Counted from the first letter of the stretch, positions 1 to 9,076 are shown. The stretch is DNA of 64,000 nucleotides from Paraglaciecola arctica BSs20135 (GCF_000314995.1 NZ_BAEO01000027.1:113733-177732); one strand, 5' to 3'. Notes: a model not told the origin generated them from the sequence alone. A program made the numbers and translations.

Positions 1-1
1 A

Positions 2-721
2 GCCCCAGTACTCGAACACGCCATTGCTGAAAAAGCAGGCATAGGATGGACAGGTAAGCATTCACTTACTATCAATAAAGAAGCCGGTTCTTGGTTTTTT
101 TTGGGCGAATTGTTTGTAGATATTCCATTACCTGTGGACAAGGCTGTAGTTGAAAACTGTGGTAGTTGCACAGCTTGTCTGACGATTTGTCCTACTCAAG
201 CAATAGTGGAGCCTTATGTTGTCGACGCTAGGCGTTGTATTTCATACCTGACCATAGAACAAAAAGGCGCGATACCCGAACAATATCGATCTTTGATTGG
301 TAACCGTGTTTACGGTTGTGATGACTGCCAACTTATTTGCCCTTGGAATCGCTACGCCAATATTACCGATGAAGCAGATTTCCATCCGCGACAGAAACTG
401 ATGAGCCAAGAACTTATAGACTTATTTGCGTGGAATGAAGAAACCTTTCTGAAAAATACCGAAGGATCTCCGATAAGGCGTATTGGTTTTGAACGTTGGC
501 AACGCAATTTGGCCGTGGGCTTAGGAAATGCAGCTTATTCAGAGAGGATCGTTAACACCTTGCAGGCCGCTTTGAGCCAGGCTACAGACTTAGTCAAAGA
601 ACATATTCAATGGGCATTACAACAACATCAAAACAAAGCCTCTCAGAATGAAAAAAACGATAGCCGCTTAACTCAAAGATTAGTCCGAAGTATTGAAAAA
701 GGCTTGGTTAGAGACGCATAG
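2..721 (+). CDS. queG: Epoxyqueuosine reductase QueG, 5'-truncated by the window edge
   Basis: QueG catalyses the last step of queuosine synthesis, reducing epoxyqueuosine to queuosine in tRNA wobble position 34 with cobalamin and two [4Fe-4S] clusters. The frame is open from base 2, and the residues before the first possible start (APVLEHAIAEKAGIGWTGKH) match the QueG core, so the gene begins upstream of the window. Both cluster motifs are visible: CGSCTACLTICP and CDDCQLICPW. The C-terminal part looks like the HEAT-like tail typical of the longer QueG form. The gene ends at TAG just before a convergent small gene. Identification is by motif and I am confident of it. Confidence 0.93.
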   Translation, partial: APVLEHAIAEKAGIGWTGKHSLTINKEAGSWFFLGELFVDIPLPVDKAVVENCGSCTACLTICPTQAIVEPYVVDARRCISYLTIEQKGAIPEQYRSLIGNRVYGCDDCQLICPWNRYANITDEADFHPRQKLMSQELIDLFAWNEETFLKNTEGSPIRRIGFERWQRNLAVGLGNAAYSERIVNTLQAALSQATDLVKEHIQWALQQHQNKASQNEKNDSRLTQRLVRSIEKGLVRDA

Positions 722-750
722 TGAGTGAACACTTACTTATTTAGGTAGTA

Positions 751-1131
751 TTAAACGTAATCTTTAACAATCCTAAAGACTGAGCCATGAGATGAAGAAA
801 GTTGCATATCTGACTCAATATGATCCGCTGGGTACCCATACAAACCAAAACAGTTACCACGGCTATGGCTGATAATCAGTGCAAAATTAGGGTGAAAATC
901 AATGTCTCCTCGAAAAGGATCTAAAACAGGGATCTTGTATCGACCAAAATGTAACAGGCCAATTTGTCTACTATTTCGAAATACAATCTGATCAAAAATC
1001 GGTTTTTCAATAATGGCATAAACTGCAAATTTGGGGATCTGCACTGGCACACCTTGCCAGACCATTTGGATAATTTGTAATTCGTTAGCCAGAGACGATA
1101 TTGACTTGGGTAATTCAAATGTTTTCATCAT
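751..1131 (-). CDS. Small CheW-like domain protein
   Basis: This is a 126-residue soluble protein without a signal peptide. The middle reads like the CheW fold: an inactive-looking coupling strand (VYAIIEKPIF), then GLLHFGRYKIPVLDP, which resembles the CheW stretch in which a protein sets out its beta barrel, then a hydrophobic strand (FALIISHSRGNCFGLYGYP) corresponding to the CheW 'VGLxVDxV' region. CheW proteins link receptors to CheA; a single-domain stray copy away from chemotaxis genes could regulate something else. An AGGGGA ribosome site precedes tandem ATGs at 1131 and 1128; the second has better spacing. The family call is inference from pattern only. Confidence 0.5.
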   Translation of the reverse strand: MMKTFELPKSISSLANELQIIQMVWQGVPVQIPKFAVYAIIEKPIFDQIVFRNSRQIGLLHFGRYKIPVLDPFRGDIDFHPNFALIISHSRGNCFGLYGYPADHIESDMQLSSSHGSVFRIVKDYV

Positions 1132-1203
1132 TTCCCCTGAGATTAGCTAACACTTTTTATCAAAACCTATGTATCAAAAGATAGATGATAAGTGTAAAAA
1201 CTG

Positions 1204-1917
1204 TCAAAAATTAAAATAGTAATCTTTGCAAAGAGTAATATATTCATTGGAATAACTGTCTAGGTGGTTATAAATACTAAGTTTTTCACAGGTTTTGATG
1301 GTTTTTTTACGACTAAATTCTAATAAAAGTCGCGTCACATTTGATTGATATTTCGGCTGCACCTGAAGTTCCCGAGTACAATACAACCCTTCTGACTCAG
1401 CGTCCGCTGTGAATGTGTTAGCTACATCTAGCGGCAATACACAATAAAATTTTCCTTTTGAAGATAGGTGTTTGTTTACTTCTTTTAAAAGTGTTGGATG
1501 ATCTAACGCAATTGTTTGCCGTGCATTGAGGCGATTTTTGGTGGATTGAGTTTTATTCGCGCTGATATTAATTGAAAAATAGGGAGGGTTACTGACAATT
1601 AAGTCATAACCAGTAGTTAATGGAAATTGTTGAAGGCTAATATGCTCAAAAGTCAGTCGAGCTGTCCAAGGACAATTTCTAGCATTGTCTTTAGCTTGTG
1701 TAATTGCTGCTGCATCGATATCTATTCCGTCAATTAAACAAGTATCTTGTGTTTTTTGAGCCAACATAATGGCTAACAAACCACTACCTGTACCAATATC
1801 TAAAATACGTTGAGCGTTTTTAGCTTCTACCCAGCTCCCCAACATGATGCTGTCGGTTCCCACTTTCATAGCACAAGCATCATGTTCAATAGTGAATTGT
1901 TTAAATTTAAAGCCCAT
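1204..1917 (-). CDS. trmN6: tRNA1(Val) (adenine(37)-N6)-methyltransferase
   Basis: This class I SAM-dependent methyltransferase (237 aa; YfiC in E. coli) modifies A37 of tRNA1(Val). Residues 1-20 (FKFKQFTIEHDACAMKVGTD) are the characteristic family N-terminus. The SAM-binding glycine motif ILDIGTGSGLLAIMLA follows at about residue 39. The amino-group methyltransferase signature NPPYF lies near residue 110. Length fits the family. It starts one base before the stop of the upstream gene at 1919, so the two are probably co-transcribed. Identification is firm. Confidence 0.9.
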   Translation of the reverse strand: MGFKFKQFTIEHDACAMKVGTDSIMLGSWVEAKNAQRILDIGTGSGLLAIMLAQKTQDTCLIDGIDIDAAAITQAKDNARNCPWTARLTFEHISLQQFPLTTGYDLIVSNPPYFSINISANKTQSTKNRLNARQTIALDHPTLLKEVNKHLSSKGKFYCVLPLDVANTFTADAESEGLYCTRELQVQPKYQSNVTRLLLEFSRKKTIKTCEKLSIYNHLDSYSNEYITLCKDYYFNF

Positions 1918-1918
1918 T

Positions 1919-2542
1919 TTAGAATACCTGTAAACGGATCATCTGAGCCGCCACATCCGCAGCTTGAACAGGTTTGTATTTGCTTAACTTTCCTCGCAAC
2001 AGCGGCGACAAAAATGGACTTAGCATGCTGGCAAGTTTCTCGGCTGGTCGCATCTCTTCGCGCTCACCCAATAATAATGACGGTCTAACTGCTGCAGCAT
2101 TGTCTAAACCTGACATATTAAGAATGGCATTTTCTAATTCACCTTTTACCCTTAAGTAAAAATTATTACTTTTAGCATTGGCTCCCACAGCAGAAATCCA
2201 TACAAAACTGATTGCACGTTGTGCTTTGGCAAGTTGCGCAGCAATATGTACATACTCAAAGTCCACTTTCCGAAATGCACTTTTGCTGCCTGCTTTTTTG
2301 ATTGTTGTACCTAAACACACATAAATATGATCGCAACCAAAATAGCCTTGGTAATCTTTTAGGTTTTCAAAATCTACTACTATAGGCTGCACTTTAGCTG
2401 CATTTGCATTAAAAAAGTCTTTTGATAATGGTTTACGCAATAAACAAGTGACGGTTTGATATCGAGGGTCTAGGCATAATTGCTCTACCAATATTTTGCC
2501 CACTAAACCTGTAGCGCCTAAAACCAAAGCTGTTTTTAACAT
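1919..2542 (-). CDS. NAD(P)-binding Rossmann oxidoreductase, HTATIP2/YbjT-like
   Basis: This 207-residue atypical short-chain dehydrogenase begins with the dinucleotide-binding motif LVLGATGLVG and continues with an RKPL turn that often contacts NADP phosphate. WISAVGANAKSNNFYLRVKGELE contains the family's serine and a Y-x3-K-like pair (YLRVK). This architecture matches the HTATIP2/NAD(P)H-binding group, whose bacterial substrates are mostly unknown. It is immediately upstream of trmN6 with a one-base gap, suggesting one transcript. Family is well supported; substrate is not known. Confidence 0.75.
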   Translation of the reverse strand: MLKTALVLGATGLVGKILVEQLCLDPRYQTVTCLLRKPLSKDFFNANAAKVQPIVVDFENLKDYQGYFGCDHIYVCLGTTIKKAGSKSAFRKVDFEYVHIAAQLAKAQRAISFVWISAVGANAKSNNFYLRVKGELENAILNMSGLDNAAAVRPSLLLGEREEMRPAEKLASMLSPFLSPLLRGKLSKYKPVQAADVAAQMIRLQVF

Positions 2543-2849
2543 CTGTTACCTGCGATTTTACTTGTAGGGTAGAAAACCCTGCAATACGGTTAATGGGCTT
2601 AAAATAATAATGCATCTTATCCTACAGATAAGTGCAAAGACCAATGGGAAAATTTGAATGAACAAGCTCACTTGGCTTTTAGTCATTGATTTGGCGGAAT
2701 GCTCTGCAAATGCAGTTGGCAATAATCACACCGAATCCGTACTCAGTATTGAACGTATTTTTTAATCTCCAATCTACTTTGTATAAAACCAGCTCCAATT
2801 TTTTCGATAAACATTTAGAGATGGAGTCGAACAGCTGAAAGCAAAAAGA

Positions 2850-2886
2850 GTTTGCACCACAGGGGCACAGAGAGCACAGAGGAAAA
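2850..2886 (+). repeat. Outer inverted repeat, left arm (CACAGAG type)
   Basis: The segment reads GTTTGCACCACAGGGGCACA followed by further CACAGAG units and ends in AAAAG. An inverted, imperfect copy lies at 3655-3684 on the far side of the GIY-YIG gene. I see no gene in the surrounding 2543-3083 interval. Confidence 0.6.
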
Positions 2887-3027
2887 GTAGGTGAAAAGAG
2901 AGTTATTATTGGGTTAAGGAGCTAGAACTGATTGGTTCAAATGTGCCAAAACCCGACAGACATAGCTCTCTGGCCGACTTAGCGGTTATAGCAGATTACA
3001 GACGGTGAGGATTTACAAGCTATTACA

Positions 3028-3052
3028 CGTCATTCCCGCGAAGGCGGGAACC
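3028..3052 (+). repeat. Inner inverted repeat, left arm (REP-like palindrome)
   Basis: A 25-base element centred on ATTCCCGCGAAGGCGGGAA, itself a palindrome. It recurs exactly, in inverted orientation, at 3467-3491, flanking the GIY-YIG gene. Such palindromes are a common dispersed bacterial repeat. Confidence 0.8.
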
Positions 3053-3083
3053 CCTAAATTTCCCCAGTAAGCTCAATCGATTC

Positions 3084-3374
3084 TCACCCAACTAAGTCAA
3101 AATATAAGTCTTTCCAGCTAGGATTTAACTCATTGATGAGCCGATTTTTCCATTCTCTGTTCCATTTTTTGAGCATTTTCTCTCGAAGTATTGCGCTATC
3201 CATATCTTCAAATTGCTCAAAATAGACTAGTTTATTCAAGTTGTATTTGAAACTAAAACCCTTCATTTGTTTGTTTTTATGTTGATAAATGCGCTGCACT
3301 AAATTACTTGTTACCCCGATGTATAGCGAACTGTTGTTATCATTTGTGAGAATGTATATGCAGGGCTGTTTCAT
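3084..3374 (-). CDS. Single-domain GIY-YIG nuclease family protein
   Basis: This 96-residue protein is essentially one GIY-YIG domain: CIYILTNDNNSSLYIGVTSN holds the two defining strands (YIL and YIG), followed by the catalytic-type arginine in LVQRIYQH. A further conserved FEQFEDMDSAILREKMLKKW helix carries the metal-ligand glutamate. The family contains small nucleases of unknown substrate often found beside REP-like palindromes. The start at 3374 is chosen because AAGGAG lies seven bases upstream; a longer in-frame start at 3392 lacks a site. The gene sits alone between nested inverted repeats, so it may travel with them. Confidence 0.85.
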   Translation of the reverse strand: MKQPCIYILTNDNNSSLYIGVTSNLVQRIYQHKNKQMKGFSFKYNLNKLVYFEQFEDMDSAILREKMLKKWNREWKNRLINELNPSWKDLYFDLVG

Positions 3375-3466
3375 AGTTGAACTCCTTTTCAATCATTTAA
3401 TAAATATATGCAGAAATTTCCATGTTGAAAAGGACGATTCTTTTAGATTTGCCAGTTGGTTTTGGA

Positions 3467-3491
3467 GGTTCCCGCCTTCGCGGGAATGACG
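3467..3491 (-). repeat. Inner inverted repeat, right arm
   Basis: Exact inverted copy of the 25-base element at 3028-3052, core TTCCCGCCTTCGCGGGAA. The 3393-3915 interval holds only this, the outer repeat arm and AT-rich sequence; no gene is seen. Confidence 0.8.
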
Positions 3492-3654
3492 GGATATATA
3501 CGGCAGGCTGTCACTGTCAGCTTACTAGGTAAACTTGCCATTGAAGGCGTCATTACTGACAGGCGGTTGATCGCTCAAACCGCCCGTCAGGTTCAATTTG
3601 AATCTATTGACCAGAAGTAATAGATATTTATCTTTTTAGCCAAGTCGTTATTTT

Positions 3655-3684
3655 TCTTTTCTCTGTGTACTCGGTGGTTCAAAC
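3655..3684 (-). repeat. Outer inverted repeat, right arm
   Basis: Reads CTTTTCTCTGTGTACTCGGT then GGTTCAAAC, an imperfect inverted partner of 2850-2886. Together the arms delimit a unit of about 0.83 kb around the GIY-YIG gene. Confidence 0.55.
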
Positions 3685-3915
3685 ATTTTTATTTTTTCTA
3701 GTAACTATTTACTAGCAACTAACCGCCGTTTTAATCAAACATTACCACTTCACTGATATCAATTTCAGAGGTGTTATGGGCAATACATACAATAATCCCA
3801 TTTGATTTCCTTCTAATATTTAAAAAGCAATCTGCATAATTATTAATGCGAAAAAAGCCCTGACAGGCTAATATCCCTCTTATTTCCATGCCCTAACTAT
3901 GGTGCCCATGATTTT

Positions 3916-4911
3916 ATGTCCAATGTGACTTTTGCCGATGTGCAAGCTGCCGAAAAACGTATTAGTTCTTTTATCAATAAAACTCCTGTGCTTGAATCTC
4001 AATTATTAAATAGCTGGCTAGGTCACAAGTTGTTTTTTAAAGCTGAGTGTTTTCAGAAAACAGGGGCGTTTAAATTGCGTGGCGCACTGAATATGATATT
4101 AAAAGCCAAAGAAGAGGGGCGACTTGGTAGCCAGGTTGTGGCCAGTAGTTCGGGCAATCACGCACAGGCAGTGGCTTATGCCGCAAAAATATTAGGTGTC
4201 AAAGCAACCATTTATAGTGCGCAAAACGTATCTAAAGTAAAAGCAGCTGCAACCCAGTTTTATGGGGCGACACTTGACTTAAGTGCGACCCGTAAAGAGG
4301 CTGATGAAAAGGTCGCCGAGGCTGCAAATAATGAAGGGGTATTATGGATACCACCTTTCAATCATAACGATATTATAGCCGGTCAAGGTACTGCTGCGCT
4401 TGAGGCTATTGAGCAAACCGGTACAGTGGATAGTGTGTTCGCACCCGTTGGCGGCGGTGGATTGGTTTCGGGTACCTTGATCAGCACTAGAGCTTTGCTT
4501 CCTAAGGCTAGTGTTATAGGAGTTGAACCTTTAGTCGCAAATGATGCTGCACAATCTCTGCGCTCTGGTGTTATTCAATCTTTACCAGAGCAACCATATA
4601 CTTTGGCAGATGGTGCCGCGACCTTACAAGTAGGCGCAAAAACCTTTCCACAGCTGCAGGCCTTAGACGGTTTTTATGAGGTGGATGAAACAAAAATTGC
4701 TTACTGGACTCAGTGGTTACAACATTTACTTAAAATTCATGTTGAGCCTACTTGTGCGATGAGCATGGGCGCAGTAGTCGAGTGGCTTAAATTACAGCCC
4801 ACTGAACAAAAAGTGCTAGTGATCTTGTCTGGTGGCAATATCGATCAACAAAAAATGCAAAAAATATGGCAAGATGATCATTTACAGCAAGTACCTAGTT
4901 TATTGATTTAA
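3916..4911 (+). CDS. PLP-dependent threonine/serine dehydratase
   Basis: This fold-type II PLP enzyme (331 aa) most likely deaminates threonine or serine to the 2-oxo acid. The PLP lysine lies in KTGAFKLRGA near residue 50, the substrate loop in SSSGNHAQAVA, and the phosphate-binding glycine loop in PVGGGGLVSG near residue 180; a late SGGN completes the set. There is no ACT regulatory domain, so it resembles the catabolic/short threonine dehydratase group rather than the long biosynthetic IlvA. Serine racemase-like activity is an alternative. It stands alone with its own upstream region. Enzyme class is firm, exact substrate inferred. Confidence 0.82.
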   Translation: MSNVTFADVQAAEKRISSFINKTPVLESQLLNSWLGHKLFFKAECFQKTGAFKLRGALNMILKAKEEGRLGSQVVASSSGNHAQAVAYAAKILGVKATIYSAQNVSKVKAAATQFYGATLDLSATRKEADEKVAEAANNEGVLWIPPFNHNDIIAGQGTAALEAIEQTGTVDSVFAPVGGGGLVSGTLISTRALLPKASVIGVEPLVANDAAQSLRSGVIQSLPEQPYTLADGAATLQVGAKTFPQLQALDGFYEVDETKIAYWTQWLQHLLKIHVEPTCAMSMGAVVEWLKLQPTEQKVLVILSGGNIDQQKMQKIWQDDHLQQVPSLLI

Positions 4912-4971
4912 CTACCAAAAACTGATTTAGTATAGTGTGATTGCCAACAGGCTTTGAAAGGAAAGGATACA

Positions 4972-5355
4972 TTGCGAATTTATTCACTCAGCATAATATT
5001 AAGTCTATTGGTGTTAATGCCCTACACAGGTATTGCCCAAGACTCGTTTTTCACTCAAGCCAATTGCACTATTGTGTATTCTTTAGAGCGTTCTGCTGAC
5101 AAGTATTTTAATGACGAAATAACCCAATTAAGTGCGCCAATTAGTCGCATGAATATCCACTTCATTGATTTAAACAACTGGGGTAAAGCATCACCACATA
5201 TAGAAATTAGTGGTCGACTTCGCAATCAATTACGCGAGCAATACAATCTAGATAAGAGTCTAAATCAAGCTGTTTTAGTGGATAAACATGGGCAAATGTT
5301 GAACCGTTATAGTGGTTCCGTCACATTGGTTAATGCACTAATAGACTGCAATTAA
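4972..5355 (+). CDS. Exported DUF4174-like protein
   Basis: This product of about 127 residues has a signal peptide (hydrophobic run IILSLLVLMPYTGIAQ) followed by a short mature domain resembling DUF4174, a thioredoxin-like fold lacking the CxxC motif: a strand (TIVYSLERSAD), an inner strand (IHFIDL) and a late AVLVDKHGQMLNRYSG strand-turn. TTG at 4972 is chosen because AAAGGAAAGG lies just upstream; an earlier in-frame TTG at 4954 would overlap that ribosome site. Function is unknown. Two cysteines (one near the mature N-terminus, one next to the C-terminus) could form a disulfide. Confidence 0.6.
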   Translation: MRIYSLSIILSLLVLMPYTGIAQDSFFTQANCTIVYSLERSADKYFNDEITQLSAPISRMNIHFIDLNNWGKASPHIEISGRLRNQLREQYNLDKSLNQAVLVDKHGQMLNRYSGSVTLVNALIDCN

Positions 5356-5465
5356 TTTACAGTCGTCCAGCAATTTACAGCTTATTTGCATCACCATTAA
5401 TTGCTGTTATTGCATCTGCACAAAATCTAAGGCAAGTTAAGTAAAACATTTATGGGGATTTGCTT

Positions 5466-7115
5466 GTGAAAAAAATACTTACCGCTTGTTTAATTTTTGC
5501 CAGTGCGCTAACTCTGGCCGCACCTAGCCATATTAGTCATGTCAAAGGCTATACCCTTAATAATTCTGGTGAGCTTATCCGTTTTACAAATATGGTTTTT
5601 GATGGCGGTAAAGTTATTGCCATTGGTGGCTTAGAACTTAATGAACGTTTTCCTAATGCAACCCAAATAGATGGCCAAAACAAAGTGATGTTACCTGGGC
5701 TTATCGACGCCCATGGTCATGTGATGGGATTAGGTGAAGGATTATTGCAAGTTGATTTGCGCGAGAGTAAATCAGCCTTAGAAGCGGTTAAAATGGTGCA
5801 GGCATATGCCAAGAGTCAGCAAGGATCTCCTTGGATAATAGGGCGAGGTTGGAATCAAGTACTCTGGCCTGGCAAGGCTTATCCTACGGCTAGTTTGTTG
5901 GATGAATATGTCAAAAATAAACCCGTGATGTTGTCACGAGTAGATGGCCATGCAAGTTGGGTCAATAGTAAAGCCCTAGAAATAGCAGGGATTACTAAAG
6001 ATACACTCGACCCACCAGGTGGTAAAATAGAACGAAATAAGCTAGGTGTTCCCACTGGTATACTGATAGATAATGCCATTGATTTATTATACAAACATTT
6101 GCCTAAAAACTCTGAAGCTAACTTATCCGCCAATTTAAATGCTGCCGGTGAACAACTACTTTCTGAGGGTATTACCAGTGTGCATGATGCCGGTATTAAT
6201 AAGGCGGAATACGACTATTTTATAAAACGTGTGGCTGAGCACACCTTGCCCGTGCGTATTTACCCCATGATTGCTGCAACCTCACCCGTTTTGTTGCAAC
6301 TATTAAAAGCCGGTCATGTGCAAGATCAATACGACTGGTTATCCATCAGAAGTGTCAAAGCATACGGTGACGGTGCCTTGGGTAGTCGTGGCGCTGCGTT
6401 ATTAAAACCCTACTCTGACGACCCTGATAACTCTGGCTTGTTGGTAACCCGAGAAGCTGACTTAAAACCACTATTTGATTTGGTTTTAGGGAATGGTTTT
6501 CAACTTAACTTTCATGCCATAGGCGACAGAGCCAATCGTTTGATCTTAGATCAGTTTGATGACAGTTTTAGTCGAATTGGTGGGCAGTCGTTACGCAACC
6601 GTGTTGAGCATGCACAAATCATAAATGTTGACGATATTCCCCGTTTTAAAACTCTGAATATCATTCCTGCCATGCAGCCAACCCATGCTACTAGCGATAT
6701 GAATATGGCTGAAGACAGGTTAGGTGCCGATAGGTTAAAAGGCGCTTACGCATGGCAAACGTTTTTGAAACAAGGCTCACCTGTGGCTTTTGGTTCAGAC
6801 TTTCCGGTAGAGCTGTCTAATCCATTTTTTGGTTTACACGCCGCAGTCACAAGACAAGATCGTAACAACTCACCAGACAATGGCTGGATCCCTAGCGAAG
6901 CGGTGACAGTTAAACAAGCCTTCCGTGGTTTTACTTTGGATGCGGCTTATGCAGCTCATCAGGAGAAAATTTTAGGTGGGTTAACTGTAGGGAAATGGGC
7001 AGATTTTATTTTGGTTGACCAAGATATCTTTACTATCTCACCACAAGATATTTGGAAAACCCAAGTGCTTGAAACATGGATAGCGGGTGAAAAGCGTTTT
7101 ACAAAAGCGCCTTAA
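5466..7115 (+). CDS. Exported YtcJ-like amidohydrolase
   Basis: This metal-dependent amidohydrolase (about 549 aa) has an N-terminal signal peptide (KKILTACLIFASALTLAAPS). The metal-binding HxH is in LIDAHGHVMG, the family arginine/serine segment in AYGDGALGSRGAALL, a second metal histidine in LNFHAIGDRAN, and the final aspartate in AFGSDFPVE. The match is to the YtcJ/YtcJ-like TIM-barrel group acting on amide or formamide bonds, with unknown physiological substrate. GTG at 5466 follows GGGGAT at a good distance and fits the signal peptide; a TTG at 5460 is also in frame. Export to the periplasm is inferred. Confidence 0.8.
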   Translation: MKKILTACLIFASALTLAAPSHISHVKGYTLNNSGELIRFTNMVFDGGKVIAIGGLELNERFPNATQIDGQNKVMLPGLIDAHGHVMGLGEGLLQVDLRESKSALEAVKMVQAYAKSQQGSPWIIGRGWNQVLWPGKAYPTASLLDEYVKNKPVMLSRVDGHASWVNSKALEIAGITKDTLDPPGGKIERNKLGVPTGILIDNAIDLLYKHLPKNSEANLSANLNAAGEQLLSEGITSVHDAGINKAEYDYFIKRVAEHTLPVRIYPMIAATSPVLLQLLKAGHVQDQYDWLSIRSVKAYGDGALGSRGAALLKPYSDDPDNSGLLVTREADLKPLFDLVLGNGFQLNFHAIGDRANRLILDQFDDSFSRIGGQSLRNRVEHAQIINVDDIPRFKTLNIIPAMQPTHATSDMNMAEDRLGADRLKGAYAWQTFLKQGSPVAFGSDFPVELSNPFFGLHAAVTRQDRNNSPDNGWIPSEAVTVKQAFRGFTLDAAYAAHQEKILGGLTVGKWADFILVDQDIFTISPQDIWKTQVLETWIAGEKRFTKAP

Positions 7116-7129
7116 GTTAGATAATAAAA

Positions 7130-7585
7130 TTAAGAGGCTAGATTAATAATCTTAAATTGGATCTTGGCCTCTGCTGCAGAACATAGGACTTTTATCAAAA
7201 GCGCATAGAAAAATGGTAAGACACAAACCGCCAATGCCGAACCAAATATTTGAGAAATATTTTCACCGTATAGCGTATTTCCCATAGCAATTGCCCCTAT
7301 GATGACGCCAATAAACCCCATCAAAATATTTAAGTTTCCAAAGGTCGTAAATACGTGTTTTGCAGCGATTAACTCAGCGCTGTTCAAATGCAAACTTTCA
7401 TTAAATAATAGTTTTACCGCATGACTGCGTGATTGTTTTGAGCTGCTGGTTAGAGTGAACATTAATGCAGGTGGGATCACGACTATGAGTGATGGTAGAT
7501 TTACAAACATCATCATTTCGCCACTCATCATCATGGCCATAACTATCATTCCAACAAAAATAATCATTCCAAGTAAAAACATCAT
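7130..7585 (-). CDS. Small integral membrane protein, MotA/TolQ-like
   Basis: This 151-residue protein is dominated by about four membrane helices: an extremely methionine-rich first helix (MIIFVGMIVMAMMMSGEMMM), NLPSLIVVIPPALMFTL, LNILMGFIGVIIGAIAMG and GSALAVCVLPFFYALLIKVL. The NLPSLIVV element and the glycine-rich third helix recall the MotA/TolQ/ExbB proton-channel family, but the cytoplasmic domain is short. The start at 7585 is favoured because its ATG overlaps the upstream gene's TGA (TGATG), implying translational coupling to the acetyltransferase. The role is unknown; the family call is tentative. Confidence 0.55.
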   Translation of the reverse strand: MMFLLGMIIFVGMIVMAMMMSGEMMMFVNLPSLIVVIPPALMFTLTSSSKQSRSHAVKLLFNESLHLNSAELIAAKHVFTTFGNLNILMGFIGVIIGAIAMGNTLYGENISQIFGSALAVCVLPFFYALLIKVLCSAAEAKIQFKIINLAS

Positions 7586-8085
7586 CAACCCTCTTTTAGT
7601 TTTAGTGGAAAATTGCAATCTGGTAAAACCATATAGACACAATTTTGCATATTGCCGGGAAAGGGTTCTTCTGGATAATCTGTTTCAATAAAGCCCAGTG
7701 ATTGATAACAATCGTAAGCCACAATATTGTCTCTAAACACAAATAAAGAGGCGCCTTTGGCTGATTGCTCTTTAAAGGCCTGCTTAAGTATTTTTGTAAT
7801 TAATATTTTGGCCCAACCTTGACCGCGGTATTTTGGGTTAACTGCGAGTCGTCCAAGGTGATGATGTTCTAAGCGCCGATAATATTGGCCAAAAGCTACA
7901 AGTTGTCGCTCATCGTTTAGTAGACAAAACGATGTAAAATGAGCGACGGTTAGATGTTTAATAAAGTCTTCGTCAGACATAGGGTAGGTCATATTTGGCC
8001 CACCCCATGTGTAGATTTCTTGATGATTGCTAAACCAATTTTTCACCTGTAAATATTGCTGTTCTGTGGGGTAGGTAAGTGTCAT
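7585..8085 (-). CDS. GNAT family N-acetyltransferase
   Basis: This 166-residue acetyltransferase shows GNAT motif A: LAVNPKYRGQGWAKILITKIL, with the acetyl-CoA pyrophosphate loop RGQGWA. Motif B follows as FVFRDNIVAYDCYQSLGFIE, the usual 'N..A...Y...GF' element. The acceptor substrate cannot be read from the sequence. Its stop overlaps the start of the downstream membrane protein, so the two form a coupled pair. Confidence 0.85.
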   Translation of the reverse strand: MTLTYPTEQQYLQVKNWFSNHQEIYTWGGPNMTYPMSDEDFIKHLTVAHFTSFCLLNDERQLVAFGQYYRRLEHHHLGRLAVNPKYRGQGWAKILITKILKQAFKEQSAKGASLFVFRDNIVAYDCYQSLGFIETDYPEEPFPGNMQNCVYMVLPDCNFPLKLKEG

Positions 8086-8117
8086 TGGTTTAGCCTTTTA
8101 GGTTACTGTCCGTTATG

Positions 8118-8981
8118 TTACTGCCCGTTATAAAGCGTAGTGATCCATTTTTCTTCATTAATAAATGACCAAGACCAAGATTTATATTTTTCACCTAAGC
8201 CTTTTTTTAGAACGTCGTCTAAACTTGCACCTTTTGACTTTTGTTGCCAAACGATTGCAGCTGTTTCTTCCATCATGTTTAGTGCTTGTTGATAACCCGC
8301 TTTGTTGCTTAGTTTTCCATGACCAGGGATGATTTTAGTGTCTTCTTTAAGCATACTAATTAGTTTTTTAACATTACTAATATAACCTGCTACTGTGCCA
8401 CCGCCGTCTAAATCAATGAATGGAAAAAGGCCAGAGAAAAACAAGTCTCCGGGGTGTAAAACATTAGCTTCTTCAAACCATACTACGCTATCACTGTCAG
8501 TGTGGCCTGCTGGAAAATGCATTACTTTAATGGTGTCGCCATTAAAGTGAAAAGTGACCCCTTGTTGATAGGTGACAACAGGTAATTCATTATGAGTATG
8601 CTCTGATTTATTGGCTAAACGTTTACGCACGTTGTCATGGGCAAAGATAGTACTGCCTTGGATTTCTTTAAAATAGCTGTTAGAACCAGTGTGATCACCA
8701 TGGTAGTGAGTGTTTACTACATACTTCATCGGTGTTTTCGCGATTTCACCAATAGCTGTGGCTATTTTTTCAGCTAGTGGCGCAAATTGATCATCAATGA
8801 TTAAGATACCTTCATCACCAGCTGATACGCCAATATTTCCTCCCGCACCTTCTAACATATGCACTGAACCACTCACATGTTGGCTAGTGATCTCGACATC
8901 GGCAAACTTGTCTTGCGAAATAGCAGAACCAGCCGAAAAAAGAGTCGCAATTGCTGTCATTAAAAGAATTTTTGAGCGCAT
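8118..8981 (-). CDS. Exported MBL-fold metallo-hydrolase
   Basis: This 287-residue protein has a signal peptide (ILLMTAIATLFSAGSAIS) and the metallo-beta-lactamase fold. The zinc site is explicit: NTHYHGDHTGSN (HxHxDH), the second histidine in PAGHTDSDSVVWF, the bridging aspartate region in LHPGDLFFSG, and the last histidine in IIPGHGKLS. It looks closer to exported quinoprotein-relay or lyase-type MBL proteins than to antibiotic-hydrolysing enzymes, so resistance should not be assumed. It is divergent from the antiporter gene at 9077, with the roughly 95-base gap likely holding both promoters. Confidence 0.85.
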   Translation of the reverse strand: MRSKILLMTAIATLFSAGSAISQDKFADVEITSQHVSGSVHMLEGAGGNIGVSAGDEGILIIDDQFAPLAEKIATAIGEIAKTPMKYVVNTHYHGDHTGSNSYFKEIQGSTIFAHDNVRKRLANKSEHTHNELPVVTYQQGVTFHFNGDTIKVMHFPAGHTDSDSVVWFEEANVLHPGDLFFSGLFPFIDLDGGGTVAGYISNVKKLISMLKEDTKIIPGHGKLSNKAGYQQALNMMEETAAIVWQQKSKGASLDDVLKKGLGEKYKSWSWSFINEEKWITTLYNGQ

Positions 8982-9076
8982 AAGTATTGTTCCTTGAATA
9001 AAAATAAGTAAATCCTAGATCTTTGTTATAACTAACGACAAACTAAGAAATATACTAGACCGTTAAGATAACCCGC

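Noticed and set aside
7586..7642. Longer start for the MotA/TolQ-like membrane protein
   Set aside because: It lies within the acetyltransferase gene; the TGATG overlap at 7585 is a better start.
8118..8981. Beta-lactamase resistance gene
   Set aside because: The metal motif is general to the MBL fold and the overall sequence looks like a non-lactamase exported hydrolase.
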